Positions 24,970-35,800 of a DNA stretch of 64,000 nt are shown here, piece after piece. The notes under the pieces are model-generated. The model saw only the letters and a list, made by a program, of their open reading frames with translations, was not told where the DNA came from and ran no database searches. Within the stretch, counting starts at the first letter, position 1; every line of letters starts with the position of its first letter. Position numbers and translations under genes: made by a program. Source of the DNA: Isoetes taiwanensis (taxonomy: Eukaryota > Streptophyta > Lycopodiopsida > Isoetales > Isoetaceae); contig JAJEKV010000045.1 of NCBI GenBank assembly GCA_021234155.1, forward strand, positions 11,672,050 through 11,736,049, in the 5' to 3' direction.

Positions 24970-25712
24970 AGCCGAAGAATATTGCACCTAGGGGCCAAGA
25001 GTTGCACCTAGGGGGGCAACCTCGAATGTTGTGCATATTAATAAAACATACACAACAAAACCCCCTTGAACCCCCATTTTCCAAATGGCATGAATCCATT
25101 TGGCCAAGTGGTTAACCTAATCCAAAAAGGGTCTATATAAGGGCTATATCCCTAGACCCTAAACCCTTTCCATCTTTGACAATTAGGGTTCCTTAGAGCT
25201 CCTTTCTCATCTCGCATCTAGGGTTCTCTTGAGCCATTTCGGCCAAGTCAGGACTCCAATTCGCATTGCTAGGCTCCAAAAAGCCGTCTTTGCACAACAG
25301 ATTATCGAATAGCAGCCGTCTTCAGCAAGATCAGAAGCATGGACGCATTTCGAGGATCAGGACCAGGTCAAAAACCAGGTAACTAGTTATTCTGTTGTGC
25401 AAAGCCGCCTTTGGGCTAGGCAATAGGCTGGTTTAGCATGTTAGTTCAGCTCTAGAAGCCTTATCGATCCCGAGATCCTAAACTCTAACAAAGGAACCTA
25501 ACTCTAGATGTTTAGGTAGATAGATTTGATGTTATTCTCTATTTCAGTTCTGTGATGTTGTATGCATTTCACTCTGTGACCTCCATGTATTGGGAAGGGG
25601 GGTAGAGGCCTAAAGCTGTGTAGCATATGATCCTAGATAGCCTACTAGTTCCCAATTACATGTGGCCCGTGCACAGGAGCCCGCCTGGTTGTGGGTGGCG
25701 GGGCTAGACCGG
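24970..25712 (+). mobile_element. Retrotransposon-derived fragment with promoter and 3' untranslated region
   Basis: Positions 25,341-25,710 are almost identical to 40,905-41,285, the segment between the chromodomain and the 3' LTR of the Ty3/gypsy element. Upstream lies a likely promoter (TCTATATAAGGGC at about 25,132). A pair of inverted sequences, AAAGCCGTCTTTGCACAACA near 25,275 and CTGTTGTGCAAAGCCGCC near 25,393, can form a hairpin. The fragment ends at the purine-rich GACAAGGAGGG. It lacks the pol genes and may be a deleted, non-autonomous copy. Confidence 0.6.
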
Positions 25713-25758
25713 TCGACAAGGAGGGTCTTGCCGACATGCACGCGGGGGACAGGAAAGA

Positions 25759-26088
25759 TTGAAGGACTTCACATTGTTACGATATATCTCAAGATTCGTT
25801 AATGGGGAGATAATCGTCTTCAGCAGAACTTTCAGTCCAAAAGGTGCAGAGTTTGTCTATTACATCCGTGCATTATGCATGTTCGGGAACCATTCCCAAT
25901 TGGCATCAAACACTGAAAGGGTGATAGCAATTCGGCGGGATGTTGTGTTACAATATTTTGACGACCAAGCCGGTCTCGGGCGAAAGCAATATGTTAAATT
26001 TTTTAGTCTGGCCGGGCTTGACTCACCCAAGGTTGGAAGTGGGGTCGATAACATGGAAGTCATTGCCTTGTTGGATCGGTCGCGGTAG
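25759..26088 (+). CDS. Unknown ORF, probably the 3' part of a gene cut by the retroelement fragment
   Basis: The 109-codon frame starts immediately after the retrotransposon-derived fragment, so its true 5' end is probably missing. I do not recognise it (..SRTFSPKGAEFVYYIRALCM, VLQYFDDQAGLGRKQYVKFF). Its 3' flank at 26,155-26,215 (CTTATGTATAGATTGTATTA, then a CCGAAATTACTAATAAAAAT-type segment) is repeated at 27,160-27,220 downstream of the first coiled-coil gene. This shows that the local genes share duplicated 3' ends, and it supports a real transcription unit here. Confidence 0.35.
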   Translation: MKDFTLLRYISRFVNGEIIVFSRTFSPKGAEFVYYIRALCMFGNHSQLASNTERVIAIRRDVVLQYFDDQAGLGRKQYVKFFSLAGLDSPKVGSGVDNMEVIALLDRSR

Positions 26089-26226
26089 GGGATTGAAAGA
26101 GCATGAAATTGACGATTTAAGCTTGAAAAATTGGAAGTTATATATTTTCCAACTTGTATCGGTAAAATTACTTATGTATAGATTGTATTACCGAAATTAC
26201 TAATAAAAATTATTTTATTTGTATTT

Positions 26227-26288
26227 ATTCACACCACGCCGAAATACATCACCGATTTTTGTCATATCTAGGTTTTCGCGTCGTGATA
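26227..26288. promoter_or_regulatory. Region A dyad 3
   Basis: The arms are TCACACCACGCCGAAA and TTTTCGCGTCGTGATA, span about 62 bp, lying in tandem with dyad 4 before the first coiled-coil gene. Confidence 0.65.
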
Positions 26289-26340
26289 TTTCTCTCAAGA
26301 AATGAAATATTATTGGAAAAAAAACAATTAATTTATTTAT

Positions 26341-26408
26341 TCCTCACACGACGCAGAAGCAACGGTCCATTTTCCCGACCGACCAAGATCCTTCAAGGCC
26401 GTGTGACT
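26341..26408. promoter_or_regulatory. Region A dyad 4
   Basis: The arms are CTCACACGACGCAGAAG and CTTCAAGGCCGTGTGA, span about 66 bp, ending 23 bp before the TATA box at 26,431. Confidence 0.65.
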
Positions 26409-26430
26409 CAAGCTACTACGAAATCTATGT

Positions 26431-26439
26431 TATAAATAG
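26431..26439 (+). promoter_or_regulatory. TATA box of coiled-coil gene 1
   Basis: TATAAATAG lies 97 bp before the ATG at 26,528. The two paralogues have 98 and 95 bp. Confidence 0.7.
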
Positions 26440-26527
26440 AAGACCTATGTCCACTTTGACCTCTCGACGCTTTTTAGCCTTCGCTCATCTTCTACTTCCG
26501 GCTTCCGCCTTCCACCTTCTCGCTCCG

Positions 26528-26925
26528 ATGGCATCTTCATCTTCCTCTAGCAAGCGACCACGCCAAGATAGCACTCCCCGCCTGAGCCTGCTCGTGGACA
26601 TCACCCTTTGCAAGTGGTGATGAAGAGATTCAAGGAGATCCACGATGAAAACAGCCGTCTCGTCGCCGAGAATATGGAGGCAGTCGACAGATTAGCCTTC
26701 ACGAGGGCGTTGCTGCATGAGCGAGACATTGAGCTCGCGGAAACATTCGCCATGTACCAAGACGCGACTAACCGCAGGGCCGAGGCAGTTGAAACTGCCC
26801 ACAATATTTCGCAGGCCTTAGAAGATATGGAGAAGAAGCTCCGAGCTGCGGAGGATGAGAACGCAGCCTTACGGCTTCAACTACAGGACCATGAAAATCA
26901 GCTCGAGGATGATGAAATCAGCTAG
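26528..26925 (+). pseudogene. Coiled-coil protein, paralogue 1, one frame change near the N-terminus
   Basis: The ATG at 26,528 opens MASSSSSSSKRPRQDSTPRL. Near 26,600 the coding signal shifts frame into VVMKRFKEIHDENSRLVAEN and continues to 26,925 as an Ala/Glu/Arg/Leu-rich coiled coil (ERDIELAETFAMYQDATNRR). The layout (Ser-rich start, basic patch, L/V-MKR-L/F-KE, coiled coil, acidic C-terminus) matches the gene at 28,617. Function unknown; coiled coils of this kind usually serve oligomerisation. Dyad and TATA lie upstream and a second dyad pair downstream. The frame change suggests either decay or a sequence error. Confidence 0.6.
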
Positions 26926-27043
26926 AGGATCATGAAGATCCTTAGCCGTTGTATCTATCTATTTTTTGCTTCAAAGAAAAGTTTTCTCTATTTTTTGCTT
27001 CTATCTATTCGGTTGTTCAAATGTATGTTCTGTTTTATTAAAA

Positions 27044-27110
27044 GATCACATGACGCGAAATGCCTTGCTTGCAATTAGGTAGCAATCAATGGATTTTGCG
27101 TCGTGTGATC
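27044..27110. promoter_or_regulatory. Region A dyad 5 (67 bp)
   Basis: The arms are GATCACATGACGCGAAA and TTTTGCGTCGTGTGATC. It is a near-duplicate of dyad 6, about 207 bp away. Confidence 0.85.
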
Positions 27111-27250
27111 TCCATGCCGTTCTATCTTTGCTTCAATGAGAAGTTCTATCTTTACTTATGTATCAGTAAAATTACTTATGTATCGATTGTATCACCGAAA
27201 TTATTAATAAAAATTATTAATTCTATCTGTTCTCTTGTTTTGTTTTAAAA

Positions 27251-27317
27251 GATCACACGACGCGAAATGCCATGCTTGTAATTAGGTAGCAATCAATGGA
27301 TTTCGCGTCGTATGATC
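27251..27317. promoter_or_regulatory. Region A dyad 6 (67 bp)
   Basis: The arms are GATCACACGACGCGAAA and TTTCGCGTCGTATGATC. The 33-bp centre is nearly identical to dyad 5. Confidence 0.85.
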
Positions 27318-27600
27318 TCCGTAACGTACACCTCGTTGTATGTACAAATTCTTAATTTATTAATGGAAAACTATATGTAACACAAATATCTAGCTAGATT
27401 ATGTGATAACTTGCAGGTAAATGCGAATTAGTCATATCTAGGTTTGGCAAGTGCCAGCAATCAAAGCACATGGCATGTGGATGACGTCTACTCACATACG
27501 TGGCATGTGGATGACAACGTCATGCCAAGGACGTGGCATGCGCTGCCACAATAACACTGTCTTTTGTACGGCCTGCATACAGTACGGCTAGGATATGACA

Positions 27601-27667
27601 GATCCCATGATGCGAACATAGGCTACCGTTGCCTGATTTCATGCTATAATTTTGCCTCGTAGGATTA
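27601..27667. promoter_or_regulatory. Region A dyad 7 (67 bp)
   Basis: The arms are GATCCCATGATGCGAA and TTTTGCCTCGTAGGATT, ending 21 bp before the TATA box of coiled-coil gene 2. Confidence 0.65.
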
Positions 27668-27687
27668 TTACACAACTTTATCGGTAC

Positions 27688-27696
27688 TATATAAAA
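27688..27696 (+). promoter_or_regulatory. TATA box of coiled-coil gene 2
   Basis: TATATAAAA lies 98 bp before the ATG at 27,786. Confidence 0.75.
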
Positions 27697-27785
27697 CGTC
27701 GGAGGCCTTTGTCTTCTCCTATCCGCCATCTCCTGTTCTACCACATCCGCCCTCAGCCATCTCTCCTGTTCTCCCATCACTTTCA

Positions 27786-28188
27786 ATGGCCTCCAGCTCC
27801 AGTTCCATCCTTGCCGAGATCTTGTCTCAAGTTCTGGTCAAGGAAATTAAGAACATTCGTGCTGAAGCGGAGGAACGGATCCGCCTTCTGAAAGAAAAGA
27901 ATGATGAAGACGTCGCCAAGCTGGTTGTCCGCCTTCTATAGGGAGGTGATTTTAGTGCGCGACAATCAGGGGGCTGCCATAGACCGCGAATTGCGCGCCA
28001 CGAGATCTAACCTCCAAGAGAGGCTTAGGGCCGCAATCGAAGCGGGCGAGGCTGCCCGAGCTCAACTCGATGAGCGGGAAGATAAGGTTGCGGAGTATGA
28101 GAACGTGGTTGCGGGGCAGGCAATCATGTTGGAGAAGCAGAAAAAAATTATCACTGCCCTCCAGGAAGAGCTTGCCCGGCGATCATAG
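27786..28188 (+). pseudogene. Coiled-coil protein, paralogue 2, one frame change in the middle
   Basis: The ATG at 27,786 opens MASSSSSILAEILSQVLVKE and continues IKNIRAEAEERIRLLKEKND to a stop near 27,940. From about 27,940 the coding signal is in the next frame: YREVILVRDNQGAAIDRELR, RARAAIEAGEAA-like heptads and IMLEKQKKIITALQEELARR, ending at 28,188. The whole is about 130 residues of coiled coil with the same Ser-rich start as its neighbours. The function is unknown. It has its own TATA and dyad. Confidence 0.55.
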
Positions 28189-28323
28189 GCATCGGACTCC
28201 TCCTAGAGGGGCCCCTTTTTTTTTTTAATGTTTGTAATTGGGAAAAGTTTTAAAAAAATGTGCCGAATATTACGTTTCCTATTTTTAATTTTCAATATCC
28301 GTGGTAGAGAGAATGACAAGACA

Positions 28324-28389
28324 GATCACACGAAGCGAAACCCTTCATAGGGTTTTAAAGCGCGTGTGCAGATTTTGCGTGGTGTGATA
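28324..28389. promoter_or_regulatory. Region A dyad 8 (66 bp)
   Basis: The arms are GATCACACGAAGCGAAA and TTTTGCGTGGTGTGATA, 133 bp before the TATA box of coiled-coil gene 3. Confidence 0.8.
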
Positions 28390-28521
28390 CAGTGTAGTTA
28401 GAATAGTTATTAATGTGTTCCAGCGGACAGTACCATTAATGTGTTCTAGCGGACAACCGACAGAATCCGCTCGACAGGTGCGACAGCAGCCGACTGTGTT
28501 TAATATGTTCAAGCGCTAATA

Positions 28522-28530
28522 TATATAAAT
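28522..28530 (+). promoter_or_regulatory. TATA box of coiled-coil gene 3
   Basis: TATATAAAT lies 95 bp before the ATG at 28,617. Confidence 0.75.
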
Positions 28531-28616
28531 TGAGGTCCTTGCATTGCGCTCCTTCCGCCGGTTAGAGTCTTTGCTCCTCACTTCTATAATCTTAACGTCC
28601 CTCCCATTTGTCATCT

Positions 28617-29087
28617 ATGGTCTCCACATCCTCAATCGCTGATAAGGAAAAACGCCAGAGGATAGAATTCCCTTCTGACATAGTGTTGGGTGTTCTAATG
28701 AAGAGGTTGAAGGAGCAAGATGATCTTCTAAAGGAAAACACCGTTACAATTCAACAGAAAGAAGAAGAGAATGAATTCAACCTTCTCATGCTTTGTAGCC
28801 AGGAGAGGCAAATCAGGCGATTGAATAGAAGGCTGGACAGGAGGGGATGCCTCAACAACTGCACTGAGGTGGTTATGACGGCAACGAGGTTGCTAATTCA
28901 GGCAGAAGAACACGTTGTGATATTGGGACAGGAGCGGGACATGTACAAAGAGATGGTGGACAGATTGGAGGAACGTTTGGATAGGGTGATTGCTCGCTTG
29001 AGGAGAAGAGACGAAGACGAATACGAGGCCGGAGCTGATGATGATGATGAAGATAATGAAAAAGAGCTCGCACTGGAGCAACAATGA
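28617..29087 (+). CDS. Coiled-coil protein, paralogue 3 (intact, about 156 aa)
   Basis: This is the only member of the trio with an uninterrupted frame. I chose the ATG at 28,617 (MVSTSSIADKEKRQRIEFPS) because its spacing from the TATA box matches the paralogues. VLGVLMKRLKEQDDLLKEN aligns with paralogue 1. A predicted coiled coil covers most of the rest (QERQIRRLNRRLDRRG, DMYKEMVDRLEERLDRVIAR), and the C-terminus is acidic (DDDDEDNEKE). There is no signal peptide or membrane segment. A nuclear structural or DNA-associated adaptor role is possible but not shown. Confidence 0.65.
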   Translation: MVSTSSIADKEKRQRIEFPSDIVLGVLMKRLKEQDDLLKENTVTIQQKEEENEFNLLMLCSQERQIRRLNRRLDRRGCLNNCTEVVMTATRLLIQAEEHVVILGQERDMYKEMVDRLEERLDRVIARLRRRDEDEYEAGADDDDEDNEKELALEQQ

Positions 29088-29168
29088 GTCGTTGTATTTT
29101 GTTTTTCAGTGTAACATTTTTCACAACTTTAATCAAAAGTAACCTTTTTTTATTATTATCTTGTAAAG

Positions 29169-29234
29169 CTTCACACGACACGAAGCCACATAAATGCAAG
29201 CAATAGCGAACTCCACTGTTCGCGCCGTATGATA
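29169..29234. promoter_or_regulatory. Region A dyad 9 (66 bp)
   Basis: The arms are CTTCACACGACACGAAGC and TTCGCGCCGTATGATA, between two convergent genes. Confidence 0.7.
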
Positions 29235-29241
29235 CAAATAA

Positions 29242-29307
29242 GATCACATGCGCGAAGCTACATTTGTGCAAACAAGGTTGGAGGCAAGTACTTCACGTCG
29301 TGTGAAC
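29242..29307. promoter_or_regulatory. Region A dyad 10 (66 bp)
   Basis: The arms are GATCACATGCGCGAAGC and CTTCACGTCGTGTGAAC, 7 bp after dyad 9. Confidence 0.7.
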
Positions 29308-29323
29308 ATGCTACACATTACAA

Positions 29324-31940
29324 CTATACTTTACCAATTCTTTGTCTCTTAGATCTCCACTGTTGCGATGCTAGTAGGGCCCTAGAATTTTGCCAAGCAA
29401 CTTTCTGTTTTCTCGTCAGCATTATGCCAATGGTGTTTACGACTTCTGGGTTGCTCCTTAAAGCGACCTTCTTGTCGTATTTAGCCATCGCCCTTCTATA
29501 AAACCACTCTGTCATCTATCTTAGAGGCTTGGTTCCCACATTTCCAACCCCTCTTTGAGTGTTACGATGAAAGACTATTTTAGCTTGTTTATGCGACTTT
29601 TCCATGCCTTGTGCACTTCACACTTCTAGGCTTCCATACTTCCTAAAAAACCAAGGTGCATGAGCACAAAAGATGTGCAAGTAGTGCGTGACTTCACTCT
29701 CTCCCCATGCGTCTATGAAAGCTCTAATAAATTTGATATTCGCTTGCACGAACATTTCTGCATCTTCTCTTGTGAGGTCCATTCTCTGAATGTATGGGAA
29801 CAATTCAGACAATGCATCCCATGCTTTTTTTTTTCCTCAATGCCGAGCGAATGCCATCTCATGCGGTCCCCGCTCCGCATCAACCAGCAATTTTCCAAAT
29901 TCATAGACCTTTTCTCCCATCTGGTTTCCGTTCGAGCCTCTCTATGATTCTTTATGAAGCGTCCGCTTTCACCCCTCCAATTGACACCTTTACGAGGCAC
30001 ACTTGTTCTTCTGCCCGTTTCTCATCGAAGCTCTAATCTTACATTGCCACCATGCAAACACGCTTCGATAGAACATGTTCAAATCTGAATTCCTTCCTCT
30101 CTTCTCTTCTTGTGCGAAATGTTCCACACGATCTGCAGCTCAAAAATATCATCTTGTTTATGATTCTCACAAAGCCGCAAAGTGCGAGATATGAACCCTC
30201 TCTAATGGAATGTGGAAAATGCCATGGAACTTGGGATCTTCTTCTCCTGTATTAGGAGCATTTGCTTGGTTAAGGGACAAGGTTGAAACAGTCTTCCCAG
30301 TACTTGACTTCCTTGCATGATTGCAGTATAGACAACTTTTGCATGTTCCTTGTCCTCCTCCACTTATGTTGTACATTGCTTTCTCAGTTTTTAAATCAGA
30401 CGCCAAGTAAAAAATTACTTTGTAAGATCCATAATGATGTACTTGCAATTTTTCCCCTCCCTCGAATCTAGATATTAGACTCGGGATGTCAGTTTGATTG
30501 AACACCCATTTCAATACCTCGTGGGCTTCTTTCTGAACTTTAAAGAGACCTAACCACCAGGTGTCATCTTCAGATTGACATGAGAACCATTTTTTGGCAT
30601 GCTTCTTCTCCTCATCCGTCACCTCTACATCTTTTTTATTATTCTTGTCCCGGGGGATTCACACAGAAGACCCGTATAAACCTAGTGAGTGTGTGGAAGG
30701 GGGTTTTTTCTCGATGTTTTCGTACGTATACTAGGGGTTTAAATCCCCCTCTTACTGACATTCTAGTGTATTTTCTCCACGGAAGGGGTGTTTTTCCAAC
30801 ACTTTTGCGTACGTATATAGGGGTGTTTCTTCTCACCTTAAGCACGCAGGTGGCATATGCTCATGTGATAAAGGTGAATCCCCCGGGATTCTTCTTGCTC
30901 TTTGATTTAGTATGTGCAATTGCATTCTCAATTGCTCTATTCATGATGACAACGAATACTCTCTCATACTTCTCAAACTTGGTCAGTTCCATTTCATCCA
31001 ATTTTATGCAAACTTCAATCTTACCATTAGTTTCTGCAACTGTTAAGTCATAGTATTTGACAAGGAATTGTAAGAGACTAACCAGGTCAACCCAAAGATT
31101 ATTGCATTCATTCATTCCAACTATATCACAACAATCCTTGTCATTCTTATCATTTATGGCTATGGCAGGATCAGCACATTCAACGTGGTGCATCTCTACT
31201 AATATGGCATACACCATCTTTGTCCTAGTAACCCGTGTATTCTCAACAATTTGTGGACGTGGAGCGAACACTTTTTTTGTGCCCATTCTTTTCAATGCTT
31301 CGTGGAATGGCTTGAATAGAGAACGATAACCAAGCCTACTGATGCCTACATCATCACAAACAGTCTGTACATCTGTCGCTTCTAGCTTCTTGTAGATCTC
31401 TCCTAGTACCATTTCCAATACCATCTTCTTGAGAGAAGAGTTGTAGGGCTGACAAATCATGTCCACTATCTCCTTGTTTGTCGCTAGGTTCTTCACTACG
31501 TAACCAAGATTGCTTCTAGTTTTCCCAGATCTTAATTGGCCTTTGCTAGTGTTGTAAACGGACCTTGTGGCCGTGACCCTGCGTCTGAATGCACCGGATC
31601 CAAACTTCAGTTCCTCTATCGATCGAAAGTAATTCTTCCTTTCTCGCAAGCCAAGGGGTGTTTTCTTCAAATTCTTTAACCTACATTGAAGCCCAAAGTT
31701 TGCTCTTTCGAGCTCTTGGATCTTTTCTTGCAGTTGCCCTATCACCAACTTGGACTTGTCCACTTCGTATCTCAAAAAAGTTTCCCTCCCCAAGCCGTCA
31801 TTCCTTTCCTTCATTACAGTGGAGTAATGAAGCGAGAGAAAAAAGAGCTGCTGGTTTAAGTTATAATTCTCTTGTGACAATCGGAAGCAGCTCATCTCAA
31901 GGAACTGTATTCGATTCCGAATGCCTTCATCCTCTCTCAA
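29324..31940 (-). pseudogene. RNase H-fold transposase-like gene, broken by a MITE and frameshifts
   Basis: The N-terminal part (31,940-30,890) starts with a coiled coil (IRNRIQFLEMSCFRLSQENY, VIGQLQEKIQELERANFGLQ), then GISRLGYRSLFKPFHEALKR and CIKLDEMELTKFEKYERVFV. A 239-bp MITE interrupts the frame at 30,649-30,887. After it comes WWLGLFKVQKEAHEVLKWVF, then VIFYLASDLKTEK with GTCKSCLYCNHA (a D-L-K motif followed by CxxC), and IFHIPLERVHI. Further frame changes follow to 29,324, including THYLHIFCAHAPWFFRKYGS. The order acidic residue, DLK-CxxC, HYLH..H resembles eukaryotic transposases with an RNase H fold; I cannot name the superfamily. Dyad 11 lies upstream at 32,219. It is not functional as read. 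Confidence 0.6.
30649..30887. mobile_element. 239-bp MITE with 14-bp terminal inverted repeats
   Basis: CCCGGGGGATTCAC begins the element and its exact complement ends it. The flanks ATTCTTGT (30,641-30,648) and ATTCTTCT (30,888-30,895) form an 8-bp target duplication with one mismatch. Removing the MITE and one flank brings the two halves of the host transposase gene back into one frame, which confirms the boundaries. An 8-bp duplication suggests a hAT-type mobiliser. Confidence 0.9.
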
Positions 31941-32218
31941 TCTCTTACAATATCCCGGGGAGGCCGAGTTACCGTCACCACAAAATCAGACTAAACTTGA
32001 AACGCCCCGAAATGGCGGTTTCTTGCCACTCAACGGATCCAATGGATATAAACCGCCATCCGCCGGATGTCGACACTTTTTGAGCACAGAAGGCGCAACA
32101 CGCCGAGGTCTAAGTTCTTATTTTTTAGACCTTCTTTTTGCGATTGAAGACCTGGAGCATATTTCGTGAGTCGGTTGGATCCTTATCCACATATCATTTG
32201 GAGCTTCCATACTGCGTG

Positions 32219-32284
32219 GATCGCACGGCGCAAAATGAAGGTGTACAATTTGTATGCCCCAGCACAATTCGCTTCGTGTGAGCC
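32219..32284. promoter_or_regulatory. Region A dyad 11 (about 65 bp)
   Basis: The arms are GATCGCACGGCGCAAAA and TTCGCTTCGTGTGAG, 280 bp upstream of the transposase-like frame. Confidence 0.7.
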
Positions 32285-32787
32285 GAACGTCCGTACTAAC
32301 CTCGTTTTTGAAATTTGCAACGTGCATATGGAAATCGAAAAGTCCATTCTCCTACAATCCATGCTTTTATACATTAATCAAATTCAAAATTCGAATTGTA
32401 GGGGGGCGGGAAGCCTGTATTGGGATGAAGTAAAGATCCCGGTTTACGAACTTTTAAGGCGCAATCGCAAATACGAAATGAAAGTCTGATACAATGCTTC
32501 AACCTACACATTCAAATTTTGAAATGTAGAAGGCGGGAAGCTTGTATGGCCATGGCCTCTAAATGAAAATAGCGCAAGACAAGAATCGGTGACGCGCATG
32601 CTTGGTATCTGACAAACCAAGAGACACCGTCATGAGTTGCCGGTATGCTATAATGCAAGTGGCTTTTTAGAAGTGCCACGTGTTGCATCAGTCTGTCTGA
32701 CAACCAACAGAATTAAATACATATGGCGCCATGAATGTGCGATCCCCCTTATTCCGAGAGAATATTCCAAGCAAATCTGTAATTATG

Positions 32788-32816
32788 ACTAGTTAAGGTG
32801 CCCAGCGTTGCTGGGC
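32788..32816 (-). mobile_element. Helitron-like 3' terminus, minus orientation
   Basis: The hairpin GCCCAGCGTTGCTGGGC (32,800-32,816) is followed on the minus strand by 7 nt, CTAG and T, the canonical Helitron 3' arrangement. I could not fix the matching 5' TC end, and there is no Rep/helicase gene nearby. Confidence 0.5.
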
Positions 32817-35800
32817 ACATGTTGGAACTTATAATGTCCTGAATTTATAAATGATAAGCCTAATGCTAAAATGGCACAGCCTAACGTCATTGGATAGAGA
32901 TTGAAAACCTATAAATAGTAAGGTTGCTATGCACGACCATAATAGGGATTTGATTTTATTAATATCTAAAACATTTTACATCACTATAAATATTTAATAT
33001 TTAAGCTCCATTGGAAGAGAAAATAGGAAGGGGTTGAATTCCACAAACATCAATACAATAACATATTTTGACGTTATATAGATATGCACAATGTTTGGGC
33101 ACAATCTAGAAGTTGTTTGCTTAAGAAGTTTAGAAAGTCTATGAAAAAAAAAAACATTATACATGCCATGTTTGAGAAGACATAAATAGAAGTTGTTTGC
33201 TTAAAAAGTTTAGAAAGTCTATGAATATCTATATGACATGCCATGTTTGTAGAAGACATAAAATAAATATAGGACGTTCCACTTTTAAGAGAAGGCATAA
33301 AAAAAAATACGTAGTCTAGGGTAGTCTATGGTAAACCATAAAAATCAAAAGGATATTGAAGAGCCATTGTATCTTTGAGCTCTAAATAAAGTGCAGAAAA
33401 TATAATGACATAATACAATCCTGTAAATAATGCTTTTCAATGCATCATTTGTTCATAAAGCCTTGGAATTTAAAGGCTATAAACAACCTTGAATTATAAA
33501 AATACATCGCCCATCAAACTTTCGGTACATGCTACATCCAACATATGTTGGGAGCCTCTCTTTAAGTTCTTCCATCAAATAAATAATAACAAAACTTCAT
33601 ATTGCTGCCCCAATAATTCTGCAAGCTAAATCTGTAAAACATATGAGAAACATGATTAGCAATACCGCATACTAAATTTTGAAGTCAAAATGTGTGACAT
33701 TTAAAATTCAATATGCATTTGAACTAAAACTGTTTCATATTTAAGGATTCAAAATTTGGCCATAAAAATGCCAATTCCCTTGCCTTCTTAGAAGGAATAA
33801 TTAGCAGCTCATCACTACTTCTGAAGCTCCAAGAACCAACTGTAAGAAACTGGATTTCAGAGCAAGAAATTGAATTCTTCATGCCATTCTTAACTGTTGT
33901 TGGCTTTGCTCCAAGTGGCAATCTTTCAAGAAGTTTATAGCCTGAACATCTTGTGGTAATAATTTGTTAACATATGCATCAACCCACATAAGATCCATGT
34001 CTTGTGATATCCTCAAACATTTGATAAGGCCCACTGCAACGGATGAATGTCTTTCGTACCTAGAATGGAAACAACATATGAAAAAATATATTCAAGGTCA
34101 TAACTGGGTGCTCCTGTTCTTAGAAGTAGATGAGCATGTAAAACATCCAAATAAGCAAAGTAAGAGAATGTATCATACCAGAATAGCTCCGATGTGTCTT
34201 GCACATGCTGGGTGTCATTTTGAACAGAAATAGACATTTGTAAAATGACCCTAGCATGGAAAGCTATGCAACCTGGCAATGGCGTTCCTTAGCGCGGAAT
34301 CTCTTGGCGCCACATAGCTTAAAGAAAAGTGGCTATGGCCAATCCCATCTTCCCCAACCTTCCTCTGTCTATTGCTTCCTTACCTTAAGGTCTGATAAAT
34401 ATATTATGCTACACAGACCTGTATATGTTATTTTCTCCATCTTCTAGCAGATCAGTATGGATTTGCAATATTCCAGCAAAAGAGAATATGCATTGCTTCT
34501 AGTTATAGAAATCCCTTGCTCCAATATAATCTTTGGAGTACCAAGAGCATCATGAAAGAGCCCATTCCTGCATAGTTTGCTTAAAAAAAAAATGCAGTCC
34601 TGTAAAATCATCAGACCAGAACCCAATTCTAAGGCTAGAATATGCTTTGAAAGCAGTAGAAATGACGTGATTTTCAAGACAAACACACATGTTTACTTCT
34701 TGAACTCGCAGATAATTGCAACCAGACTGCTTCTTCTTGTTCACAGTAAAACCCTTTGTGGAATCAGTCCAGTTTAAGCCGCTTTTGTGAAGCAATGACT
34801 CCAAAGATTGCAACAACGGTGGAGGATTGTGGATTTGTCAAGATCTCCAATTTTCTTGGGCAACTCTGTAAAATCTTATGTTTTTCGTCTGCCTTCCACT
34901 TCAGTATTGAGTGGCTCTTATCCTTCCTATGCCCTTGATTGGCATTAGACACCGGAGGAGGAAATATGACATCATGCATATCTTTTATTTCTCTACCTAC
35001 GCCTAAGAACAGCCATGCAAAAACGCGGTCCTTTGGCCTTCCAGAGTTAAGCTTTTGAAGCTTGAGTACCTGTAAAAGAAATAGAGCAAGAAAAAGCTTA
35101 GAAAAGCTTGAGGTACCTGTAAAGGAAATAGAGCAAGAAAAACCTAAGACATTATTATCTCAAGAAGCCCACCATAGCCTAGCTTATAAATTGTTACCTC
35201 AAGTCGCATCGCCTGTGCTTAAATCTGCCCTCGCTTTTCTGCCGTGACTTCCAGCCAGAATTACGTTAAAATACAAATCAATCTTTGCCTTTTGGATGAT
35301 CCAGCCCCTTGCAAGCCAAGACACCTAGAAACACCAAAAAGATCGCATCTGGTTGCTCTACCACGAATTTATCACCACGAATTTTCTTTTCTTCCTGCTC
35401 TCTTGCTCCATCTGTAAATCTAGGAGATAATGGGCTCTAGGATGCTCTCTTCTTGCTTTATGGAATCTAATCCCTTCATGGATTGGAGATGGAACGTGAA
35501 CTTCACCTGCAAGCCAGATCGGGACTCGTCCCCTGGATTGAAAAGTCGAGTACAGAGGAAGAGAGAAAATTACGATGGAAACAAAACCCTAGAAAAGAAA
35601 ACAAAACATTATAATATAAGATAAGGATAAGGATAAGGGATATTCCAAGCAGAAAAGGATAAGGGATAAAGAGGAAGAGGATGGGGAAAGGAAGAAAAGG
35701 GGCACATGAAAAGGTGAGGAAAAGAGAACGAAAAAAGTGCATGGGAAAAAGGAAAGTGAAAAAGGAAAGGAAAAGGAAGGGAAAAGATGGGAAGGGTGGG

